In this document: positions 1-6,416 of the stretch, one piece after another
Layout: every line of letters starts with the position of its first letter
Numbering within the stretch: the first letter of the stretch is position 1
Translations under genes and position numbers: made by a program
Notes under the pieces: generated by a model
The model's input: only the letters and a program-made list of their open reading frames with translations
What the model was told of the DNA's origin: nothing
Databases searched by the model: none
Source: Victivallales bacterium
GTDB taxonomy: Bacteria > Verrucomicrobiota > Lentisphaeria > Victivallales > JAUVCU01
Length of the DNA stretch: 9,428 nt
Assembly (NCBI GenBank): GCA_029934175.1
Contig: JAOZMT010000057.1
Span: 1 to 9,428, forward strand
Direction of reading: 5' to 3'

Positions 1-325
1 GTAAATGCTTTAATTATTTTGACAGGATAACAGGATTTTCAAGATGGACAGGATTTTTATTTATAAAATAAAAAAAAACATTCTAATAAGATTAATAACT
101 TTAGCCTGTTTTTATTAATTTTCAAAATATTCATCTTGTTTATCCTGAAAATCCTGTTATCTTGTCTAAAAAAAGATTTTAAATAATATAACAATTTAAT
201 TATCAAAATTAAGATTACAACAGTTTTTAAAGATGATACAAAAATGCAATATATCATCATAGCCTTAAGAAAATAAAGAATTGAATTACTACAAATTCCG
301 CTAGAAATGAATAATTTGTCAGAAA
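1..325. other. intergenic region left of the cyclase gene
   Basis: No gene is supported here. Open frames in this stretch are made of low-complexity A/T codons (Ile, Leu, Lys, Phe, Asn), lack a ribosome binding site and match nothing I recognise. The stretch is strongly A/T-rich and contains one long imperfect inverted repeat, listed separately. Because the cyclase gene ends at 326 and is read leftward, this region is the 3' side of that transcription unit. Confidence 0.6.
21..166. repeat. imperfect inverted repeat of ACAGGAT words
   Basis: The arm at 21-54 pairs with the arm at 133-166: 29 of 34 positions are complementary, including a perfect 16-bp core (26-41 with 146-161). About 78 A/T-rich bases separate the arms. 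The left arm holds three copies of ACAGGAT starting at 22, 30 and 48, so each arm is itself a short-period repeat. Intergenic repeats with this AACAGGAT / ATCCTGTT wording are familiar from many environmental bacterial genomes, but I know no agreed family name. It lies downstream of the leftward unit ending at 326 and could form a large hairpin in that transcript. It has no tight stem followed by a U-run, so I do not call it a terminator. Confidence 0.75.
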
Positions 326-1465
326 TTATAATTCCTTTAAATATTTAAAAATCTTTTTCAAATAATCTTTATCAAGTTTGAAAATTTGTATTGAATCCCC
401 TATAGTTTTAGGTAAAGTTATATGAAGTTCTCCTCCTAGATGCTCTCGAAAATCATTTATCCCTTCAAAAACATCTAATTCACCATTTTTTAAAGTTGTT
501 AATAGTTCGTTATAAATGGGCAAGCCTAGAGTTTTAAAAAGATTAATAATTTGTTCTAATTCAGAAGTCGATAGATATCCTAAATATTTTGCGTAATGTG
601 CATCAATACATATACCTATTGAAACAGCTTCTCCATGAAGAAGAGTCCCATTTGACATTTGTTCTAATTTGTGTGCTGCCCAATGACCAAAATCCAGAGG
701 TCTTGCAGCTGTTGCTTCAAATGGATCTCCTGAATTTTCAATATGCGAAATGTGCAGATTTGCAGTTTTCTCAATGAAATATTGTAATTCTTTTGAGTCA
801 GATGTCTTTAATTTATCTGCATTCAAAACAATCCAATTAAAAAACTTTAAATCTTTGATTAATGCAACCTTTATTCCTTCTGTTATTCCTGATATGATAT
901 ATCTTTGTGATAATGTTTGCAAAAATTGATTATCATTAATAACTGCAAAAGGAGGAGCAAATGTTCCTATAAAATTTTTATTATTAAATGCATTTATAGC
1001 ATTTTTAACACCAACCGCAGAATCATTTTGTGAAAGAACCGTTGTTGGAATTCTTATTTGCCTTAATCCACGATGTGTTATAGTTGCGGCAAAGCCAATT
1101 GCATCAATAAAACTCCCACCTCCGATGATTATAATAAATGAGTGCCTGCAAACTTTATATTCTTTGAAGACTTTACATATTTTTTCAACGAAATGTAAAT
1201 TTTTACAGAGTTCACCACCTTTGAAAACTTCATATCCTAAAAATTTGATATACTTATTATGATAAGAAGTGTAATCTTTTATTTGACAATTTAGATTTTC
1301 ATGTAGATCATTTATTGTATTTTCAACAATAAACAAGCAATTTTGCTTTTTGGTTGATTCATTAAAGTCAATAGCATCAAGAAATGATAAATTATCTTTA
1401 TTAAAAATATTTTTAGTCCATATAACAGAGTATGAAAAAGGCACTGTTAAGTGGACTGTTTGCAT
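326..1465 (-). CDS. 3-dehydroquinate synthase family sugar phosphate cyclase, EboD-like
   Basis: This is a cytosolic NAD-dependent cyclase of the 3-dehydroquinate synthase (AroB) superfamily. Numbering from a first in-frame TTG at 1474, it shows the Gly-rich NAD motif GGGSFID (118-124), HRG (134-136), PTTVLSQNDSAVGVKN (143-158), NNKNFIG (164-170), E199/K202, RPLDFGHWAAHKLE (258-271) and HGEAVSIG (280-287). The metal-binding and most substrate-binding positions of AroB appear present. However, QNDS...VGVKNAIN and DFGHWAAHKLE differ from AroB's QVDSSVGGKTG and NFGHTFGHAIE and match my recollection of EboD, the cyclase of eboABCDEF clusters. No other ebo gene is visible. I chose the ATG at 1465 (379 aa) because family members start near MQ...F.YPV; the TTG at 1474 would add three residues. 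There is no clear SD, and it starts 12 bases after pyrF, so it is probably coupled. The substrate is unknown; an automated label of 3-dehydroquinate synthase may be misleading. Confidence 0.85.
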   Translation of the reverse strand: MQTVHLTVPFSYSVIWTKNIFNKDNLSFLDAIDFNESTKKQNCLFIVENTINDLHENLNCQIKDYTSYHNKYIKFLGYEVFKGGELCKNLHFVEKICKVFKEYKVCRHSFIIIIGGGSFIDAIGFAATITHRGLRQIRIPTTVLSQNDSAVGVKNAINAFNNKNFIGTFAPPFAVINDNQFLQTLSQRYIISGITEGIKVALIKDLKFFNWIVLNADKLKTSDSKELQYFIEKTANLHISHIENSGDPFEATAARPLDFGHWAAHKLEQMSNGTLLHGEAVSIGICIDAHYAKYLGYLSTSELEQIINLFKTLGLPIYNELLTTLKNGELDVFEGINDFREHLGGELHITLPKTIGDSIQIFKLDKDYLKKIFKYLKEL

Positions 1466-1477
1466 AAATCGCAAATT

Positions 1478-2290
1478 TTATCTAAAAGAATTTATAAGAT
1501 TTTTTAGTTCAATAGTTGCGAGTTGTGCAGCTTTTGCATAGTCCGCACCATTACTTGCATAAATAATTCCACGAGATGAATTTATAACTAAACCTTTATT
1601 ATCTGCCATTAATCCATTTTTTAAAACCTTTTCAACATCTCCACCTTGAGCTCCTACTCCAGGAACTAAAAATGGAATATTTGGACATATTTCACGAATT
1701 CTACCTAATTCTTTAGGATATGTAGCACCTACAACCAATAAAATATTATTATTATAATTCCATTTATCTTTTGCGAGTTGTGCAATTAATTCATAAACAG
1801 GAGTATCATTAACCATTAAATTTTGAATTTCATCGCCACTTGGATTAGATGTTCTACAAAGAGCAATAACTCCTTTATCTTCATAATCTAAAAATGGCTT
1901 TAGTGTATCAGTTCCCATTAAAGGATTCACTGTAACAGAATCAGCTTTATATCGCTCAAAAACTTCCATAGCATACATTTGAGCAGTAGAACCAATATCT
2001 CCTCGTTTAGAATCAAAAATCACAGGGATATTTGGATATTCTGAATTCAAATAGTCAATAGTCATTTGTAATTCATCTTCAACATTTTGCCCTGCATAAT
2101 ACGCAACTTGCGGTTTATATGCACAAACATCTTGATGCGTTGCATCAATGATAGCTTTATTGAATGTAAAAATAGGTTTATCTGCCTCTCTACATACGCT
2201 AGGGATTTTTGTAATATCAGGATCAAGACCTACACACACTAAAGAATTATTTGATTCCATAGCCGACTTTAATTTTTCATAAAATTTCAT
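1478..2290 (-). CDS. pyrF: orotidine 5'-phosphate decarboxylase (type 2)
   Basis: PyrF catalyses the last step of de novo UMP synthesis, decarboxylating OMP in the cytosol; it is a TIM-barrel enzyme acting as a dimer. The 270-residue protein has the N-terminal VCVGLDPD (18-25), the catalytic Asp-Lys-Asp set in FDSKRGDIGST (D93, K95, D98), a conserved NPLMGTDTL (122-130), the phosphate-loop PGVGAQGGD (210-218) and NSSRGI (237-242). Length and the long central insert fit the type 2 PyrF subfamily (about 270-310 aa) rather than the 230-residue E. coli type. The ATG at 2290 has an AAGGAAA SD seven or so bases upstream. It follows prfB by 15 bases and precedes the cyclase by 12, so it is an internal gene of a four-gene unit. 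No other pyr gene is in the window. Confidence 0.95.
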   Translation of the reverse strand: MKFYEKLKSAMESNNSLVCVGLDPDITKIPSVCREADKPIFTFNKAIIDATHQDVCAYKPQVAYYAGQNVEDELQMTIDYLNSEYPNIPVIFDSKRGDIGSTAQMYAMEVFERYKADSVTVNPLMGTDTLKPFLDYEDKGVIALCRTSNPSGDEIQNLMVNDTPVYELIAQLAKDKWNYNNNILLVVGATYPKELGRIREICPNIPFLVPGVGAQGGDVEKVLKNGLMADNKGLVINSSRGIIYASNGADYAKAAQLATIELKNLINSFR

Positions 2291-2305
2291 ATTATTTCCT
2301 TTTTA

Positions 2306-3403
2306 TTATTTTCCACCGAATTGCTTAAGCCACGGTTCTATAAATTGATTTAAATCGCCATCGAGGACAGCACTTGTATTTCCAGTTTCAACACTTGTTC
2401 TTAAATCTTTTACCATTTGATATGGGTGTAAAACATAAGAACGGATTTGATTTCCCCAGCCCATTTCTGTTTTTTCACCGCGAATTTCACTTGCTTGTTC
2501 TTTTTGCTCTAATTGTTGTTTTTCATATAGTTTAGCTTTTAACATTTGCATAGCAGCAGCTTTATTTTTATGCTGAGAACGACCATTTTGACATGCAGCA
2601 ACTAATCCAGTTGGAATATGTGTGAGTCGAACTGCTGAATCTGTTTTATTTACATGTTGTCCTCCTGCTCCACTTGATCTGTAGGTATCAACCCTAAGTT
2701 CGGATTCATCAATATCAATATCAACATCATCATTTAGCTCAGGAAATACATCTACGCAAGCAAAAGATGTGTGTCTTCGAGAATTAGAATCAAAAGGGGA
2801 TATTCTGACTAATCTATGAACTCCTGCCTCAGCTTTAGAATATCCATAAACTAAATTGCCTGTAACTTTTATCGTTACACTTTTTATTCCTGCTTCATCT
2901 CCATTCTGAATCTCTACAATTTCATCTTTATAACCACATCTTTCAAACCATCTCCGATACATTCTAAACAGCATCAGTGCCCAGTCACAAGATTCAGTTC
3001 CTCCTGCTCCAGCATGAATAGAAATATAAGCATTATTTTTATCAAATTTACCTGATAAATAGCATAATAATTCCATTTTATCCATATTTTTAGATAATTT
3101 TATCCAACTATCATCTGCTTCTTCCAACATTTCTTCGTCATCTTCAACAAGTTCAAGCATAATAGTAAAATCATCAACTTCGGACAATAATTTTTTATAT
3201 GGTTCTATGATATTTTTACAAGAACTCAGTTCTTCCATTATGGATTGAGCTTTTTCTGAATTATCCCAGAAGTCACTAGCAAGCATCAATTTCTCAATAT
3301 TTTTTTGCTTTGCCTCTTGTTGTTCAATCTTTAAAAAATCACAAATCTGCACAATTCGCAATTCGCAATCTTTTATATTCTTTTTTAGTTCGTCTAGTGT
3401 CAT
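2306..3403 (-). CDS. prfB: peptide chain release factor 2 (RF2)
   Basis: RF2 reads UAA and UGA in the ribosomal A site and triggers hydrolysis of peptidyl-tRNA. The 365-residue product is collinear with E. coli RF2: an N-terminal helical domain (about 1-110), IHAGAGGTESCDWA (129-142), the stop-codon recognition tripeptide SPF (202-204) in VHRLVRISPFDSNSRRHTS, and the catalytic GGQ loop (247-249) in SSGAGGQHVNKTDSAVR. SPF, not PxT, makes it RF2 rather than RF1. The reading frame is continuous, so the programmed +1 frameshift with an internal UGA near codon 26, found in many prfB genes, is absent. The ATG at 3403 follows the kinase stop codon after one base (TAA A ATG) and has no visible SD, suggesting translation is coupled to the upstream gene. 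pyrF follows 15 bases downstream. Confidence 0.97.
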   Translation of the reverse strand: MTLDELKKNIKDCELRIVQICDFLKIEQQEAKQKNIEKLMLASDFWDNSEKAQSIMEELSSCKNIIEPYKKLLSEVDDFTIMLELVEDDEEMLEEADDSWIKLSKNMDKMELLCYLSGKFDKNNAYISIHAGAGGTESCDWALMLFRMYRRWFERCGYKDEIVEIQNGDEAGIKSVTIKVTGNLVYGYSKAEAGVHRLVRISPFDSNSRRHTSFACVDVFPELNDDVDIDIDESELRVDTYRSSGAGGQHVNKTDSAVRLTHIPTGLVAACQNGRSQHKNKAAAMQMLKAKLYEKQQLEQKEQASEIRGEKTEMGWGNQIRSYVLHPYQMVKDLRTSVETGNTSAVLDGDLNQFIEPWLKQFGGK

Positions 3404-3404
3404 T

Positions 3405-4424
3405 TTACTGTTTTACAAATAATGCAATAATTAATCCTATGATTATTACAATTAAAAATGCTAAAACTCCTAAAATTATGAAAAGTTTACCATTCCCATT
3501 AGAGTTTTCAGATTCTTCTATTTTAGATCCTGAATCAGGGACATTTGTTTTATTAATAGTCAATTTTTCTTTGGGAGCATTTAGTGAATGATCTAAATCT
3601 TTTATGACCTCTTCCCACGATTGTTGTCTGTCATTTTTATCTTTTGCTAACATTTTATTTAGGACATTCACAAGAGCTAATGGAGTTTCAGGAGATGTAA
3701 TTGTAACCGCTTCAGGAGTATTTCTTAAATGAGCTTCCATCAAAGCAACTTGTCCTTTCTCTTGGAATGTTTTCTTTGCAGTTAATAGCTCATAAAGAAC
3801 TAACCCTAAACAATAAATATCAGAACGACAATCTAAATCAGTTTCCCCTTTTACCTGTTCTGGACTCATATATTGTGGATTTCCAATCGTTACACCAACC
3901 ATAGTCAATTGAGAATTTTCTTCTGTTGCTTTAGCCATTCCAAAATCTTCAAGTATAGCTTCATCGGATTCTGTTATCATTATATTAGATGGTTTCACAT
4001 TACGATGAAGAATTTTGTTGTGATCCCAAGCAAATTGCAATGCACTTGCAAGTCCTTTTGTATATTTCACACTATCCTTAGCATCCATTTTCTCTTTTTC
4101 TAAAAACTTATCTAAATATTCACCTTCTTCGTGTGCCGTGACAAAAAACAATCTACCTAAATATTCACCTGATTCAAAAGTTGCTAGTATATTGGGATGT
4201 CTCAGAGCCGCAGTCATTTTGATTTCCTGCTTAAATCGTGCAACCATCTCTTTGTCAGTGCTTGAACCTTTAGGTAAAATTCTTAGCGTTACATTTCTGT
4301 CTAAATCTAATTGTTTCGCTAGATATACATCATCATCAAGAGAACCTATTCCAATACTTTTAATAATTTCAAATCGTTCGGTAATTTTACTTCCATTCGG
4401 GAATGTGCTTCTAAAACTTTCCAT
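3405..4424 (-). CDS. Ser/Thr kinase-like membrane protein, probable pseudokinase
   Basis: A Hanks-type (PknB-like) kinase domain (about 17-280), a polar linker rich in S, N, E and K (283-312), one transmembrane helix (314-336) and a very short tail make a 339-residue protein anchored by its C-terminus, with the kinase domain presumably in the cytoplasm. Preserved landmarks are E67 of helix C, KPSN (144-147), DFG (160-162), SPE in place of APE (187-189) and SDIYCLG (201-207). Key residues are changed: VTLRIL places Arg48 where the ATP-binding VAIK lysine belongs; HRN (140-142) replaces HRD, losing the catalytic base; the Gly loop reads GIGSLDDDVY (25-34), with the third Gly lost and an extra residue. 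I infer weak or no phosphotransfer. The start at 4424 is set by an AGGAG five bases upstream; an ATG at 4484 would add 20 residues and overrun the likely promoter. It leads the unit and abuts prfB by one base. Confidence 0.88.
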   Translation of the reverse strand: MESFRSTFPNGSKITERFEIIKSIGIGSLDDDVYLAKQLDLDRNVTLRILPKGSSTDKEMVARFKQEIKMTAALRHPNILATFESGEYLGRLFFVTAHEEGEYLDKFLEKEKMDAKDSVKYTKGLASALQFAWDHNKILHRNVKPSNIMITESDEAILEDFGMAKATEENSQLTMVGVTIGNPQYMSPEQVKGETDLDCRSDIYCLGLVLYELLTAKKTFQEKGQVALMEAHLRNTPEAVTITSPETPLALVNVLNKMLAKDKNDRQQSWEEVIKDLDHSLNAPKEKLTINKTNVPDSGSKIEESENSNGNGKLFIILGVLAFLIVIIIGLIIALFVKQ

Positions 4425-4429
4425 TTTTA

Positions 4430-4434
4430 CTCCT
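4430..4434 (-). promoter_or_regulatory. Shine-Dalgarno that decides the kinase-like gene start
   Basis: On the minus strand AGGAG lies five bases before the ATG at 4424, within AAAAAAGGAGTAAAAATG. The alternative in-frame ATG at 4484 has no comparable site, and its extra residues before the kinase domain have no family support. This is the strongest SD of the unit. Confidence 0.8.
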
Positions 4435-4482
4435 TTTTTCTCTTGTTTTAAGAGATATTTTAATTTATATTCTATAGTCCAC

Positions 4483-4491
4483 ATTTTACCA
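4483..4491 (-). promoter_or_regulatory. candidate extended -10 promoter for the kinase-prfB-pyrF-cyclase unit
   Basis: The minus strand reads TGGTAAAAT, an extended -10 (TGn followed by a 5/6 match to TATAAT). A convincing -35 at 17 bases is not seen. The implied start near 4476 gives a leader of about 50 bases before the ATG at 4424. It sits in the only sizeable gap before this unit, between the unit and the palindromic element at 4558-4667. In such AT-rich DNA chance matches are common, so this is a weak call. Confidence 0.3.
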
Positions 4492-4532
4492 CAAAATTTC
4501 TTAAGTTGGACGCAAAGTAATTCTTTATGGTT

Positions 4533-4551
4533 AGCAGGACTGTCCAGTGCT
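4533..4551. promoter_or_regulatory. short palindrome upstream of the kinase-like gene
   Basis: AGCA (4533-4536) and GGAC (4537-4540) pair with GTCC (4542-4545) and TGCT (4548-4551) around a single central T, with AG (4546-4547) bulged. It is one of the few G/C-containing dyads here and lies about 45 bases upstream of the candidate -10. It could be an operator or a remnant of the neighbouring palindromic element: AATTCTTTAT just beside it (4519-4528) recurs inside that element (4647-4656). No regulator can be named. Confidence 0.3.
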
Positions 4552-4557
4552 AAAATA

Positions 4558-4667
4558 ATCCAGTAGGGATGAATCTATCGTAGCCACAGGTAAAACCAGT
4601 GGTTTGATATATTTTCCATTTACCCAGAGCTTCGCACTGGGCTATGAATTCTTTATCCCTACGGGAT
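4558..4667. repeat. 110-bp cloverleaf-like palindromic element (REP/MITE-like)
   Basis: Near-perfect 13-bp terminal inverted repeats (4558-4570 and 4655-4667, one mismatch, containing GTAGGGAT / ATCCCTAC) enclose a second stem, TAGC (4581-4584) with GCTA (4641-4644). Two hairpins lie inside: 4584-4602 (CCAC-A-GGT, loop AAA, ACC-A-GTGG) and 4623-4641 (CCCAG-A-GC, loop TTC, GC-A-CTGGG). Both hairpins have seven pairs interrupted by one A-A mismatch at a similar place. The element is more G/C-rich than its surroundings and encodes nothing. The layout of paired hairpins with a conserved internal mismatch is typical of REP-type elements moved by RAYT/IS200-like transposases; similar 'CCCGTAGGGATGAA...' repeats are familiar from environmental genomes. 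No transposase is in the window. It separates the two leftward units and might also end the upstream transcript. Confidence 0.75.
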
Positions 4668-4698
4668 TTAAAAACAAATTCACTACAATTAACTGTGA

Positions 4699-4935
4699 TT
4701 AGCAATGATTTTTATGTGATTCACTGAATACATAATTTGTAATTCTTTTTCTCCTTAAATCAATAGTCTCTTTTGTTATATAGTTACCATTTTTAAGATT
4801 TGAATTATCATTCGAAAGGACAGAAATAACCTTTTTTCGTAATTGTTTTTCTCTTAATTCTATATTTTTTGGTAATTTATAATTAGGAAAATTAGAAAGA
4901 CAAAATGCCTTTCTGAATTTATCTATACATATCAT
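4699..4935 (-). CDS. small hypothetical protein overlapping cstA
   Basis: This 78-residue frame starts with the ATG of an ATGA overlap at 4932-4935, where TGA stops cstA, an arrangement typical of translational coupling. The product is basic and hydrophilic, rich in K, R and N, with no signal peptide or membrane segment; it has Cys at 3, 12 and 78 and a charged stretch around ELREKQLRKK (26-35). In many bacteria cstA is followed by a small DUF466 (YbdD/YjiX) gene, but I do not see the DUF466 motif here, so position alone suggests a partner role. There is only a weak purine stretch as SD. It could also be a chance frame in AT-rich DNA; the overlap is the main argument for it. Confidence 0.5.
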   Translation of the reverse strand: MICIDKFRKAFCLSNFPNYKLPKNIELREKQLRKKVISVLSNDNSNLKNGNYITKETIDLRRKRITNYVFSESHKNHC

Positions 4936-6395
4936 TTTTTATTACGACTCTTTTTTACAGGAGAGTCTATGTCTTTATCAGATTTTTTTACTAATGCGAT
5001 GAATGCAATAAATGTTATGATTGCCACTCCAACTCCACAATATGTGCTTATTGAAATATCCATTCCGAATGTTTTTTTGAAATTTAAAAAATAAGTGATA
5101 ACAACAGCAGTCATAAATGTTGCAGGAATAGATGCAATCCAATGGAATTTTCCTTTTTTAGCAAGATATACAGCACCAGTCCAAAGAACTAATGTTGATA
5201 ATGCTTGGTTTGATAATCCGAAAAATCTCCATAGAATATCAAAACCTTTTATTCCAATACAAGAAAGATATATACCACCAGCAAATAAAGGAGCTGCGAC
5301 AAGTAATCTTTTTAAAATAGGTTCTTGTTTAACTTTAAATGTTTCAGCAAGAATTAACCTTGCACTTCTAAATGCAGTGTCTCCACTTGTAATAGGAAGA
5401 ATAATTACTCCTAAAATAGCTAATGCTCCTCCTACACCGCCTAAAAGAGTATTTGATATTTCAAAGACCGCTCCAGCTTTGCCTGCTTCTGCTAATAATT
5501 CAGGCGTTTTATAAAATGATAAACTAGCTGTGCACCATATTATTCCAATAATACCTTCAATTATCATAGCCCCATAAAAAATTGCTTTCCCATGTTTTTC
5601 AGATTTTATACATCTAGCCATCATTGGAGATTGTGTCGCATGAAAACCACTAATTGCAGCACATGAAATTACAATAAATAAACCAGGCCAAATCAAACTT
5701 CCTTTTGGATGAGTATTTACAGCAAAATCTAAATTAGGTAAAATCTCATATCCACCAGCAATTAATCCACCAGCAACACCAAAGGTCATAATTAATAATA
5801 ATGCTCCAAATAAAGGATAAATTTTACCTATAATTTTATCAATTGGAACTATTGTTGCTATCAAATAATAGACAAATACACAAACCATAATTGTAGTTAC
5901 AGAAATACTTTCTTTCATATCAACAGGTAATAATTTATGTATTAATCCTGAAGGAGCAATAACAAAAACTGCACCAACTACAATTAATAATACAAGTGAA
6001 AAAAGTCTCATTGCTTGCCTTGCGGGCATTCCTAATAAATCTCCAACTATTTCAGGTAAACTTTCTCCATTTCTTCTCATAGACATCATTCCACTCATAA
6101 AATCGTGAACTGCTCCACCTAAAATACAACCAAATACGATCCAAAGTAATGCTACAGGTCCATATAAAGCCCCAACAATTGGTCCGAAAATTGGACCTAA
6201 TCCAGCAATATTAAGTAATTGAATAAGAAATACTTTCCAGTTTGGCATCTGAACATAGTCAACGCCATCTTCACAAGTAATTGCTGGTGTTGGTCGATTT
6301 TCATCAACTCCAAATATTTTTGCGACAAAAGTTCCATAAACAAAATACCCACCAATTAACAATGCGATACAACCTAAGAAAAATACTAAACCCAT
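4932..6395 (-). CDS. cstA: carbon starvation protein A-type transporter
   Basis: CstA-family proteins are multi-pass inner-membrane transporters linked to pyruvate or peptide uptake; E. coli CstA is induced on carbon starvation. The 487-residue product has many hydrophobic helices spread over its length, starting with a membrane segment at about 3-22. Family motifs visible are RPTPAITCEDGVDYV (34-48), LNIAGLGPIFGPIVGALYGP (61-80), GGAVHDFMSG (93-102), SGFHATQSPMMARC (249-262), TSGDTAFRSARL (336-347) and RFFGLSNQALS (390-400). It is much shorter than E. coli CstA (about 700 aa) and fits the common roughly 480-residue subgroup lacking the extra C-terminal part. The tail (470-487) is polar and Lys-rich. 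The ATG at 6395 has an AAGGAG SD. It starts 21 bases after mreB and overlaps the small downstream gene by four bases. The substrate cannot be told from sequence. Confidence 0.93.
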   Translation of the reverse strand: MGLVFFLGCIALLIGGYFVYGTFVAKIFGVDENRPTPAITCEDGVDYVQMPNWKVFLIQLLNIAGLGPIFGPIVGALYGPVALLWIVFGCILGGAVHDFMSGMMSMRRNGESLPEIVGDLLGMPARQAMRLFSLVLLIVVGAVFVIAPSGLIHKLLPVDMKESISVTTIMVCVFVYYLIATIVPIDKIIGKIYPLFGALLLIMTFGVAGGLIAGGYEILPNLDFAVNTHPKGSLIWPGLFIVISCAAISGFHATQSPMMARCIKSEKHGKAIFYGAMIIEGIIGIIWCTASLSFYKTPELLAEAGKAGAVFEISNTLLGGVGGALAILGVIILPITSGDTAFRSARLILAETFKVKQEPILKRLLVAAPLFAGGIYLSCIGIKGFDILWRFFGLSNQALSTLVLWTGAVYLAKKGKFHWIASIPATFMTAVVITYFLNFKKTFGMDISISTYCGVGVAIITFIAFIALVKKSDKDIDSPVKKSRNKK

Positions 6396-6416
6396 CTTTT
6401 TAACTCCTTTTTAATT

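Noticed and set aside
21..166. Rho-independent terminator for the cyclase unit
   Set aside because: The loop is about 78 bases, and no compact G/C stem followed by a U-run is seen in the leftward transcript.
57..260. 67-codon minus-strand frame left of the cyclase gene
   Set aside because: Low-complexity Ile/Leu/Lys-rich translation overlapping the inverted repeat, no SD, no recognisable family.
3341..3360. Slippery-looking TTT TTA AAG in the early part of prfB
   Set aside because: The frame is already continuous through this point with full-length RF2 homology, and there is no in-frame stop to bypass.
4425..4484. 20-residue N-terminal extension of the kinase-like protein
   Set aside because: The extension from 4484 overlaps the likely promoter and SD; the ATG at 4424 has a strong AGGAG and begins directly before the kinase domain.
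4138..4566. 142-codon plus-strand frame opposite the kinase-like gene
   Set aside because: It is antisense to a well-supported gene and runs into the palindromic element; composition is that of a complementary-strand shadow.
5095..5514. 139-codon plus-strand frame opposite cstA
   Set aside because: Antisense to the conserved CstA core; no SD and no family resemblance.
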